A DNA stretch of 64,000 nucleotides from Candidatus Defluviibacterium haderslevense (GTDB taxonomy: Bacteria > Bacteroidota > Bacteroidia > Chitinophagales > Saprospiraceae): NCBI GenBank assembly GCA_016712225.1, contig JADJRL010000003.1, positions 3,175,501 through 3,239,500 on the forward strand. Reading direction: 5' to 3'. The notes under the pieces were generated by a model. That model saw only the letters and a list, made by a program, of their open reading frames with translations, was not told the origin of the DNA and did no database searches. Positions 17,843-25,571 of this stretch are shown in pieces; position 1 is the first letter of the stretch; each line of letters opens with the position of its first letter. A program made the position numbers and the translations under genes.

Positions 17843-20800
17843 TTAACTTTCTTCAACTATTCTTATTTCTTCTTCTGTTAACTCATAAAGTTTATAAACC
17901 ATTTGGTCAATTTCTGAATCAGTCTTTTCTATTTGTTTTAACAGATCTTCAATATTTTTTTTATTGTTTTCAAAATAATCTTGCATATCGTCTTTTTCAA
18001 AAGGTTTTAATTGTACTTTTAGTTTCATTATTTCAGTAAAATATTCATTAACGCTTAATTTGTAACAATTTTCCAATTTTGTTGATAATTCTTGTAAATT
18101 GTAATCTGTTTTTATCCTTGTCGTTATTTTATTAATTAGTTTATGAATTTCTTGATTTAACTTTATTATTTCTGTAACCTTTGATATGATATTATTTTCT
18201 TGATTATTAGGGCTTTTTTTTATTGGAATAGATTTGCAATTTGCAATCAATATTTTCTGAAAAAGTTCTTTTTCTAAATCCAAAAATCTATATTTGTGAT
18301 AAAAATTTATTAACTTTGAATTTAGTAAGCCCAATATATACTTTATATTTATCGTTTTTGGTATTATTCCAAATCCAATTTGTGTAAAATATAATGATTC
18401 ATTTGTTAAGCCTGCATATATTCTTGGTGGATTTCCAGATACTATTTGTCTTACCAATATTCTTTCAGTTGTAAAAAATCTTTCTTCTCGTGAAGCACCT
18501 AACCAATCACCATAATGTATATATTCTTTTATTTTGTTTGACACATTATACCTTGTTATATTTTCACCTGTAATTAACGGTTTGTATTTATCAGAAATTT
18601 TTGTTTTTGAATGAAATGATCTGTTTGTTATTGTTTCAGAACTATGTCCTCTGTATTTATCATATGGTGTTATTCCTAACGTAAAGTCAGATATTTCTCC
18701 AAGATTGATTGAATCCTGTTGCAATTTGATTAATATATCTAATTGTTCTTTTGATAAATAAATATTATAATTATAATCTGAATTTTGTTTCCATTTTTCT
18801 TTATTGATATTTCTTGTCCTCTGAATATCAATTGAATTTATTTTTTCTTCTTTATTATAGATTATTGTTTCAAGATTATTTTGGTTTGATTTTTTACGAA
18901 ATTCAAATATTATTGTTTCAACTGTTGCATCTTCAAATACTGCATCAGGCAATTTAACTATTCTAGTCATATCATCAATCAACAATTTTCTTATTAAGGT
19001 GTAGGAGGAATTTACAAGAATAGAATTTGGATTAATATAAGATAAAATTCCATAGTCTTTTAGTATTTGAAATCCTTTTTCTAAAAAAATTGAATACAAA
19101 TTTATTCTGTTTTCAGCGGTTTGATATTTTTTAAAGAGTTCATTTGAAATTTTCTTGTCTAATGCTTTTATATCTACATATGGTGGATTCCCAATTACAA
19201 CATCAAACCCACCTTTAGAAAATATTTCTGGAAACTCATTGTGCCAATTAAAAGCTTTGTCACCAGCAACATCTGGATCATCAATTAATGAATTACCGCA
19301 CTTAATATTATTGTTCAGATCATTTAATTTTCTATTAGGCTGAGCAGTTCTTAACCATAATGATAGTTTAGCTATCTCAACACTTTCTTCATTTATATCT
19401 ACACCATATAGATTGTTTTCCAATATACTTTTTTCTATATCACTAAAGACTAGTGCTTCTCCTAATAGCTTAGCTTGCAGCTCATCAATGTATTTATGTT
19501 CTTTTATTAAGAAGTCTAAAGCTTGATTCAGAAATGCTCCAGAACCACAAGCAGGGTCACAGATAGTTAACTGCAATAACCATGCTTTATATTGATTTAA
19601 TTTATCTATAGAAGAAAGAGTAGTCTTCTTTGGTCTTTTTTTATCATAGATATAATCTTCATCTCTAATGTCAATTTCTTGTTTCTTTTCTATGCACAGT
19701 TTGCCTACGGTGTTGTCTACAATATATTTGGTTATGTACTTTGGAGTATAGAAAACTCCATCTTTTTTTCTTCTTGTTTTCTTTCTATCAATAGCTTCAC
19801 CTTCAGATTGAGCTTTTAATTCATCTAGCTCGTTTAATGAATTTTCAAATATATGCCCAAGTATGTTTACATCAACTTCACTGTTGAAATTATATTCAGA
19901 TAGTTTTAAAGTGTGCTTATAAAGTAATTCATCATCTATTTTAAGCACATCTAAGATATCATCAAGTTTAAACAATCCACCGTTGTATGCAAAAACCTCA
20001 TACCTTTTACCTTTATAACCAGTGTTTAGATATTCAAAGTACTTTTTAAACCTATCATACAGACCTATATCTTCATCCCTATCTTGTAGATCTCTCCAGT
20101 CACTTAATATAAGCCTTACTGAATTAGGTGGCAGCAAAGATCTATCTTCAGCAAAAAACAGGAATAGAAACCTGTCAATGAGTTTTTGACTCTTTTGAAA
20201 AAGATCTATAGAATCAATATCTGGATTCAGTGATACTATATTATGGAATAACTCACTCTTAAAGATAGAGTAGTCTTTGTAGAGCTTTTTGGTGATGACA
20301 TCTTCTTCACTTAGAGATTCATCCTTTATCTTCTTAGGTATATTCTTCTCAAGGTTCTCATAGGCTAAACATAGATATAGCAATTCAAAATCCTTAAAGT
20401 TAAGTGTGAACAGATTAAACTCTATATGCTCTATTGCATTATCTATATATAGCCTTAACTTCTCAAAGTTGGAAGTTATCACATAAATGCATTCTGGTTG
20501 ATTATTCTTATAACCAAAGGCTTGTTCTTCTATCTTACCTAAGTCAGTTGTATTGGTCCCTTTTAGCTCTATAACAGCTTTTACAATCCCATTTATCAGA
20601 ATAGCTCCATCTGCCTTTTTACTGTCTTTGACGTTCTTGTATTCTGTTGTAAGGTTAAAGTTGTCAGTAGGGTTTTTGGTGTAGCCCAGTACCTTTACAA
20701 AGAGATCTATTAGAAACTCCCCTTGATACTGTTCTTCTTTGCTATTCCTAATGTTTTCCTGTATTCTAAGATTGTGGAAATGCTCCTTATATCTTATATA

Positions 20801-20872
20801 GGCTTGGTTTATAAAATTGGAGTCATTTGTCTTTAGATACTTATTTACAACGGTGTCTTGGAAGAATCCCAT
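17843..20872 (-). CDS. Type IIG restriction-modification enzyme (Eco57I-like)
   Basis: A 1009-residue fused nuclease/methyltransferase. The N-terminus has a PD-(D/E)XK site: Asp88 in KKADGA, Glu102 and Lys104 in IELKG. A helical region leads to the gamma-class N6-adenine methyltransferase with SAM motif DPACGSGAFL at about residue 437 and catalytic NPPY at about residue 560. The C-terminal part holds a TRD-like region and a coiled-coil end. One protein both cleaves and modifies DNA, using a recognition site that cannot be read here. It is the first gene of the leftward defence block and looks intact. Confidence 0.93.
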   Translation of the reverse strand: MGFFQDTVVNKYLKTNDSNFINQAYIRYKEHFHNLRIQENIRNSKEEQYQGEFLIDLFVKVLGYTKNPTDNFNLTTEYKNVKDSKKADGAILINGIVKAVIELKGTNTTDLGKIEEQAFGYKNNQPECIYVITSNFEKLRLYIDNAIEHIEFNLFTLNFKDFELLYLCLAYENLEKNIPKKIKDESLSEEDVITKKLYKDYSIFKSELFHNIVSLNPDIDSIDLFQKSQKLIDRFLFLFFAEDRSLLPPNSVRLILSDWRDLQDRDEDIGLYDRFKKYFEYLNTGYKGKRYEVFAYNGGLFKLDDILDVLKIDDELLYKHTLKLSEYNFNSEVDVNILGHIFENSLNELDELKAQSEGEAIDRKKTRRKKDGVFYTPKYITKYIVDNTVGKLCIEKKQEIDIRDEDYIYDKKRPKKTTLSSIDKLNQYKAWLLQLTICDPACGSGAFLNQALDFLIKEHKYIDELQAKLLGEALVFSDIEKSILENNLYGVDINEESVEIAKLSLWLRTAQPNRKLNDLNNNIKCGNSLIDDPDVAGDKAFNWHNEFPEIFSKGGFDVVIGNPPYVDIKALDKKISNELFKKYQTAENRINLYSIFLEKGFQILKDYGILSYINPNSILVNSSYTLIRKLLIDDMTRIVKLPDAVFEDATVETIIFEFRKKSNQNNLETIIYNKEEKINSIDIQRTRNINKEKWKQNSDYNYNIYLSKEQLDILIKLQQDSINLGEISDFTLGITPYDKYRGHSSETITNRSFHSKTKISDKYKPLITGENITRYNVSNKIKEYIHYGDWLGASREERFFTTERILVRQIVSGNPPRIYAGLTNESLYFTQIGFGIIPKTINIKYILGLLNSKLINFYHKYRFLDLEKELFQKILIANCKSIPIKKSPNNQENNIISKVTEIIKLNQEIHKLINKITTRIKTDYNLQELSTKLENCYKLSVNEYFTEIMKLKVQLKPFEKDDMQDYFENNKKNIEDLLKQIEKTDSEIDQMVYKLYELTEEEIRIVEES

Positions 20873-21285
20873 CTTTATTGATATTAAGGCTTGATTGTTT
20901 TTTTGTAATCAGGCACTAATTTAGATGTTTCAGTGGAATTATGGTGAGTTTTAAATTGTATTGGCCAAAAGCTTGTTATAGGAAATATCTAGAGAAAGAA
21001 AACTTAAAATCCAATCGATGACTTTATCATAGCCTGGGATTGAAATTCATCCTGTACGATACCATTATGTTAGTAATATTTTGAAGTAGCTTTCATTTTG
21101 GATTTGTTTAAGCTCCGTTAAATTTTATCAGTTCTATAGGACTCAAATTATATCTGTATACAGCAAGCTAAATATACCTTATATCTATTTTAGGCTCTCA
21201 GTTGGCTTTATTTGACTTTCTATGCTTTGATCTGTCTATTCTAATAGTGAGCTTTAAGTTATTTATTAGTTCAGTAAATATTAAT
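20873..21285. other. Non-coding gap with one copy of the ATGTTAG repeat
   Basis: AT-rich divergent intergenic region between the restriction gene and the FISUMP lipoprotein. It contains one copy (21067-21090) of a 24-bp sequence that recurs at 24354 and 25072. Nothing else was recognised. Confidence 0.6.
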
Positions 21286-21293
21286 TACATTTG
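21286..21293 (+). promoter_or_regulatory. Candidate -7 element of the FISUMP lipoprotein gene
   Basis: TACATTTG fits TAnnTTTG, 20 bp upstream of the start codon; at the -33 position TTTA is seen at 21262-21265 with a 20-bp spacer. Confidence 0.55.
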
Positions 21294-21312
21294 ATTTATT
21301 AAATTAGTTTAA

Positions 21313-21999
21313 ATGAAACAACCAGCATCATTCTTCATCCTTTTATTTGCTACAGTACTTTTCTTATCCTGTAGTACTAATTCAAAGGCACAAGAGGTTC
21401 AAATTGGAAAGCAAATTTGGGCATCAAAAAATTTGAATGTTAGTAAATTTAGAAATGGTGATTCAATTCCATTAATTAGTTGTCATGGTGATTGGATTGA
21501 AGCTGGTAAAAAGAAAAAACCTGCTTGTTGTTTTTATAAATTTGATAATGCTAATGAGTTTAAATATGGAAAATTATATAATTGGTTTGCTGTTATTGAT
21601 TCTAGAGGCTTAGCCCCATTAGGCTGGAAGATTCCAAGTTATGCTGATACCAAAGAACTTACTGATTATTTAGGAGGTGAATCAATAGCACTTAGAAAGA
21701 TTAAAAGCACAAATGGCTGGACAGATGTAATCAACTATGAAGCAATTGTGGCACCTAATTTTGAAGGTCCTTTTAAAGAGTATGGTAATGGGACAAATGA
21801 AAGTGGTTTCAATGCTCTTCCAGGTGGTTTTTGCAATATGCTTGGTGAATCTAAATTTTCTGGTAATATTTCATATTGGTGGACTACTATTGAAGGTATT
21901 AGGTTTGAAGCTTCTTTTAGTAGTGGTTTTTTTGTTAATGTATGGAATCTTAAAAGCCTACGTCGCCATGGTTATTATATTAGATGCATAAAAGATTAG
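21313..21999 (+). CDS. FISUMP-domain lipoprotein
   Basis: A 228-residue lipoprotein with signal peptide and lipobox FLSC (Cys20). The mature part is a FISUMP domain (Fibrobacter succinogenes major paralogous domain): IGKQIWASKNLNV at the start, the YGKLYNWFAV core, LAPLGWKIPS, and a C-terminal WWTT...YYIRCIKD. Such domains are common in exported Bacteroidota proteins, and their role is unknown. The gene is isolated between defence genes; whether it belongs to either system is unclear. Its frame has no damage. Confidence 0.88.
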   Translation: MKQPASFFILLFATVLFLSCSTNSKAQEVQIGKQIWASKNLNVSKFRNGDSIPLISCHGDWIEAGKKKKPACCFYKFDNANEFKYGKLYNWFAVIDSRGLAPLGWKIPSYADTKELTDYLGGESIALRKIKSTNGWTDVINYEAIVAPNFEGPFKEYGNGTNESGFNALPGGFCNMLGESKFSGNISYWWTTIEGIRFEASFSSGFFVNVWNLKSLRRHGYYIRCIKD

Positions 22000-22086
22000 T
22001 CAACTTAAGGATTGTTTGAATGCTGAGGCAGACATTGGATTATGGACATGGATAATAATCATTTATTGATGATATAAAGTTTTTAA

Positions 22087-22152
22087 GTGAGCGCAAGCGC
22101 AAACATATATATATAGGGTATTTGCTCTTGCGGTCATGTTTTCTTGTTTTGA
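22087..22152. repeat. GCGCAAGCG hairpin repeat, copy 1
   Basis: CGCAAGCGCAAA pairs with TTTGCTCTTGCG (one mismatch) across a TATATA-containing loop. A second copy is at 24788-24851. The shared start GTGAGCGCAAGCGCAA is identical in both. Confidence 0.75.
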
Positions 22153-22246
22153 TGCTGTTAATGATATTATTTATGAAGCAATCAATCTATTCTCCTATTC
22201 CTTTTCTTGGAAGTAATTTTTTTATGTTTGATAGACATCATACCAA

Positions 22247-23287
22247 TCATAGAATTGTTTCATCATTACCTAATATGGAGTCAAATTCATAACTTAATAT
22301 ATTTAATAATTGTTTTGAAGCTTCTAAACTAAAATAGTATTTAAAGAAAGGAAGACTCGTTCCATTAGCTTTCCTTAATGGAGTTGGTTCATCCTTAATC
22401 ATACTATATACAAAATCAAATTGTTTCATATTTCTACATATATTATCTATAGAACTATACCAATCTATATTATTTCCCAGAAATATAAAATTTTCTAATC
22501 CTTTTAATATATCTGGAGCTATTGACATATTATTTCGACTCAAAATAAATTTTATATTATTTGATAAAGAAATTATAGTTTTATAATATTGCACATAAAC
22601 CTTTTCTCCACTTATTACATTGAGTATAGAAGGATTAAATAAATTGAATAACTTGTTATAATTTATGGTATAATTATTAATCCGTAATTTTTCCTTTTCA
22701 AATTCAATTATCTCAGGTACACTCATAGTGGAAGCATATATACAATATTTTAAAAATTTTAGGTCGCCAAATAATAACGTTTTTATAAATAATGTATCTT
22801 TATATAATAGCTCATTTTTTATTTTTTTTTCAAATTCTGTTATTTTTGTTAAAAAATCTTCTGCCTCCAAATTTGGTAGATTCGTCCCACATAATTTTGA
22901 AATACGCATACATAATTTCTCAAAACCTTCTGTACTATTTATTTCTGCTCCTTGATAAAAACTGATTGGTGAAGGCAATTGACCTGGTTTTAACCCTGAA
23001 TGGCACAATGGAATCACTGGAATTCCTCTAATCCATCCTGCACCAGCTTCAAAATTAATCCAATGTCTTGTTATTGAAATGGGGCTGCAAATTAATAATA
23101 TTAGATCTGCTGTTTCCATTGATTCTTTTATATTTTCTAACCATTTATCCCCAAGTTCAATACATTCCTTATGTGTTGATGAAAAAAAATTGATTCTGTC
23201 TTTAAATCTTTCTTTTAATATTTCAAGTATGGAGGTTGCAACAAATTCTTCTTCTGAAATATGTGATATAAATATGTTTTTTTTCAC
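22247..23287 (-). CDS. TIR-domain protein
   Basis: A 346-residue protein. Residues 1-130 form a TIR-like domain: KKNIFISHISEEE strand A, GDKWLENIKESM, then LILLICSPIS, and WINFEAG with the putative catalytic glutamate Glu80. TIR domains of this type are NADases or signal-molecule makers in anti-phage systems such as Thoeris and TIR-pAgo. The 200-residue helical C-terminal part is not recognised and could be a sensor. No signal peptide. It lies 17 bp downstream of a lipoprotein gene read in the same direction. Confidence 0.82.
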   Translation of the reverse strand: MKKNIFISHISEEEFVATSILEILKERFKDRINFFSSTHKECIELGDKWLENIKESMETADLILLICSPISITRHWINFEAGAGWIRGIPVIPLCHSGLKPGQLPSPISFYQGAEINSTEGFEKLCMRISKLCGTNLPNLEAEDFLTKITEFEKKIKNELLYKDTLFIKTLLFGDLKFLKYCIYASTMSVPEIIEFEKEKLRINNYTINYNKLFNLFNPSILNVISGEKVYVQYYKTIISLSNNIKFILSRNNMSIAPDILKGLENFIFLGNNIDWYSSIDNICRNMKQFDFVYSMIKDEPTPLRKANGTSLPFFKYYFSLEASKQLLNILSYEFDSILGNDETIL

Positions 23288-23304
23288 AATTCTTATTTTT
23301 TATT

Positions 23305-23880
23305 TTATGGTATCACTATACTTTCATTAGAATTACATTCTGCCTCTATAATAAAGGTAGTGTCAATAGGGAACATGCTAAAGTTCTGTTGTTCTACCCG
23401 AACATTGACTTTGCCAGTAGGCATGATATTTCTTGTTACAGATTTTTCCTTGCTTCCTATGTATAATATTGAAATACCATTAAAGGATATTATATAAGTA
23501 TTAGTTGTATTATTTATTATAGATACCTTTGCAGTTTGATGCAAACGTGTTGTAATTGTATTTGTTATTCCTTCTTTCAAAACTATTGACCGTATTTCTT
23601 CCAAATAATTGTTTAGGCATCCATTAATAGGGCTAAAATAATACATTATAGTATCTAAATTAGAAAATGTCACAATTCCTTTTTCATTTGTTATCCCTTT
23701 GCTCATCTCTGAAACATTATCAATGTATTGAACAAAATATTTAAATAATTTTACATTAATGCCTTCAGCAGGTCTCCCATTTTGGTCTAACACAGTTAAT
23801 TCCAATTTGGTATTATTTTCAACTTCCTTATTGCAACCTAGAAATCCAAGTATTAATAGTAACCCAAAGACCATTCTCAT
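23305..23880 (-). CDS. Lipoprotein with carboxypeptidase-regulatory-like domain
   Basis: A 191-residue lipoprotein with lipobox LGFLGC. The segment LELTVLDQNGRPAEGINVKLF, then GITNEKGIVTFSNL, is the typical beta-sandwich (CarboxypepD_reg/CNA-B-like) repeat pattern. The remainder has beta-strand character. Start at 23880 is preferred as it gives a short, normal signal peptide; an upstream ATG at 23898 adds six residues. It is directly upstream of the TIR gene, so they may be cotranscribed, but an exported lipoprotein is an odd partner for a cytosolic TIR protein. Confidence 0.78.
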   Translation of the reverse strand: MRMVFGLLLILGFLGCNKEVENNTKLELTVLDQNGRPAEGINVKLFKYFVQYIDNVSEMSKGITNEKGIVTFSNLDTIMYYFSPINGCLNNYLEEIRSIVLKEGITNTITTRLHQTAKVSIINNTTNTYIISFNGISILYIGSKEKSVTRNIMPTGKVNVRVEQQNFSMFPIDTTFIIEAECNSNESIVIP

Positions 23881-24064
23881 GTTTCTATAATTTAGCAATT
23901 AATTTATAACCCAAAGTTATTTAATTTTAGTCATCTGAGTCACTTTAATAAAGTCAAGAGAGGCAATAATTGAAAATAGTCCTACTCAATGACAATGAGC
24001 TATTAACTGTATTGGCAGATAAATACTAACTGTACATATTGGAAAATCAGTATTTTAGGGATTT

Positions 24065-24116
24065 GTCATCACTTTGAGAGTGTTTTATTATGGAATTTAA
24101 ATCTGAAAGTGGTGAC
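24065..24116 (+). repeat. Inverted-repeat unit A (GTCAYCACTTT ... AAAGTGRTGAC)
   Basis: Arms GTCATCACTTT and AAAGTGGTGAC (one mismatch) separated by 30 bp containing GGAATTTAA. Confidence 0.8.
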
Positions 24117-24156
24117 ATTTTCCATTTTACAATAATCTAGAGCAATAATTCAATTT

Positions 24157-24209
24157 GTCCTCAATTTGGGAACATCTTTATAGGGAATTTAAGAGTTGAA
24201 AGTGGTGAC
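24157..24209 (+). repeat. Inverted-repeat unit B (left arm degenerate)
   Basis: Right arm AAAGTGGTGAC and the inner TTTATAGGGAATTTAAGAG match unit C, but the left arm reads GTCCTCAATTT, so the palindrome is partly lost. Confidence 0.75.
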
Positions 24210-24353
24210 AGATTTTGGATTGGGAGTATCTGGAGGTAAAAAATTCAAAATTTATAGGTTTAAGCCTTATTTTGATATTCTGAAATTGAGACTCAAAATA
24301 TAGATTTAGGTAGGTTTAGAGTAGGAGTGTACAGGTTTACTGTACTATACTTA

Positions 24354-24377
24354 ATGTTAGTAATATTTTGCAGTAGC
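24354..24377 (+). repeat. ATGTTAG repeat, copy 2
   Basis: ATGTTAGTAATATTTTG followed by CAGTAGC; copies at 21067-21090 and 25072-25095 differ at a few positions. Confidence 0.7.
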
Positions 24378-24787
24378 CTTTATTTGAGCTGCAATTTAGC
24401 TTCTTTAAATGAGTATATCAAGATGACTATAGTGGCATATCTAGAGAGCTAATATATGTTTCTTTCAGATTCTTAAGGTGATTTTAAACTCACCAGAAGT
24501 CTCCTATAGGCCTTTCAGCGCCATTTAAAGCTGATTGTTTTGTTCTCTTTTACTTCTGAAGAAGAAGGCCCTTCCAATTTATTATGCTCTGTTGCATATT
24601 TGGTTCTGTAGATATGATCTGTTTCTATTTGAGAATTCAGGCAGTATTTTTAGATAAGACATCTATACAATCAAAGTACAACTTTAGATGTTATCTTCTC
24701 TAGATACAATTTATAATGATGGATTAATCAAAGATTGCTTCTTATGCTTAAAATATATCTTCAGAACAAATACAATTCTTTTAATCA

Positions 24788-24851
24788 GTGAGCGCAAGCG
24801 CAAGTTCATATATAGGTTAATTGCGTTTGCGGTAACTTTTTCTGGTTTGAT
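24788..24851. repeat. GCGCAAGCG hairpin repeat, copy 2
   Basis: CGCAAGCGCAA pairs with TTGCGTTTGCG (one G-T) across a 17-nt loop with TATATA. Copy 1 is at 22087-22152. Confidence 0.75.
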
Positions 24852-24880
24852 ATCTAGGAATTAATGGATTTATTGATTTT

Positions 24881-24933
24881 GTCACCACTTTGGAACACTC
24901 TTTATAGGGAATTTAAGAGTTGAAAGTGGTGAC
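24881..24933 (+). repeat. Inverted-repeat unit C (perfect 11-bp arms)
   Basis: GTCACCACTTT and AAAGTGGTGAC are perfectly complementary. The inner part TTTATAGGGAATTTAAGAG matches unit B. Confidence 0.85.
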
Positions 24934-25071
24934 AAATTGAATTGAGGTTTTTTCTTGAGATGAAAACTTGAAATAAAATTGGACTTAGGCTCAAAAGTGA
25001 TTTAATCTGGATTTAAGCACTCTTGTGTTTCAAGAGCAACTTTATAAGTAAGTATACTTTATTATAACATA

Positions 25072-25095
25072 ATGTTAGTTATATTTTGAAGTTCA
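25072..25095 (+). repeat. ATGTTAG repeat, copy 3
   Basis: ATGTTAGTTATATTTTGAAG, similar to 21067-21090 and 24354-24377; the 3' end differs. Confidence 0.65.
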
Positions 25096-25446
25096 TTTTT
25101 ACTTTATTGTTTGGGTAACTCCAATCTAGATGTGAAAATTTTCAATTCTGAAGCTAAAATTGAAGACCTATAAGTGAATGCACCATTTTGGGTGTTCGCG
25201 TAAGCTAAAATTACATAATTTATAAGTTTGTATAGCTATTTAAGCATTTTAAAGCTCTTGAGAGTCTTTAAAGATTTCAAAGAGTTTATGAATTGGTTAC
25301 AGGTTATTTAACTAGTGGGATTGTTTTGAGCATGTCAAAAATCTTAACTTGTGGCATATATAAGATTGGGTGTAATTGTCATAAATCCAGTTTGCATTCC
25401 TTCCCTGTAGATAAAATTTTTAGCAATTTATTTTTGAAACGTTCAA

Positions 25447-25478
25447 TTTGATCTTCAGTTTTTATATACTTATATTTG
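25447..25478 (+). promoter_or_regulatory. Promoter of the helicase-like gene
   Basis: TTTG (25447-25450), a 20-bp spacer and TATATTTG (25471-25478) fit the Bacteroidota consensus exactly. The predicted transcript starts near 25485 and has a leader of about 80 nt that includes inverted-repeat unit D. Confidence 0.82.
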
Positions 25479-25519
25479 AGCGTATATTTATTTTATACAA
25501 ATGATTAATCATTTGTTTT

Positions 25520-25571
25520 GTCATCACTTTCATTTTATCTTTATAGCTAATTTAAATCTTAAAGTGATGAC
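25520..25571 (+). repeat. Inverted-repeat unit D, overlapping the helicase start codon
   Basis: Arms GTCATCACTTT and AAAGTGATGAC are perfectly complementary, and the ATG of the right arm (25567-25569) is the proposed start codon. Compared with unit C, both arms changed together (CACC/GGTG versus CATC/GATG), so pairing is kept. Confidence 0.85.

Larger units (their letters stand above)
23899..25446. other. 1.55-kb repeat-rich non-coding region
   Basis: No credible coding frame on either strand. The region holds three copies of a 52-53 bp inverted-repeat unit (24065, 24157, 24881), two of the ATGTTAG unit (24354, 25072) and one GCGCAAGCG hairpin (24788). A fourth inverted repeat (25520) sits on the start of the helicase-like gene. 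The density of repeats in front of a replication gene makes it a candidate replication origin or control region of the element; alternatively it is the residue of decayed repeats. Confidence 0.6.

Noticed and set aside
21737..21991. Second plus-strand frame overlapping the FISUMP lipoprotein
   Set aside because: Shadow frame in a gene with a clear domain; Leu/Val-rich composition is an artefact.
23899..25446. Retron or group II intron in the repeat-rich gap
   Set aside because: No reverse transcriptase is encoded nearby and no intron domain V-like hairpin was seen.
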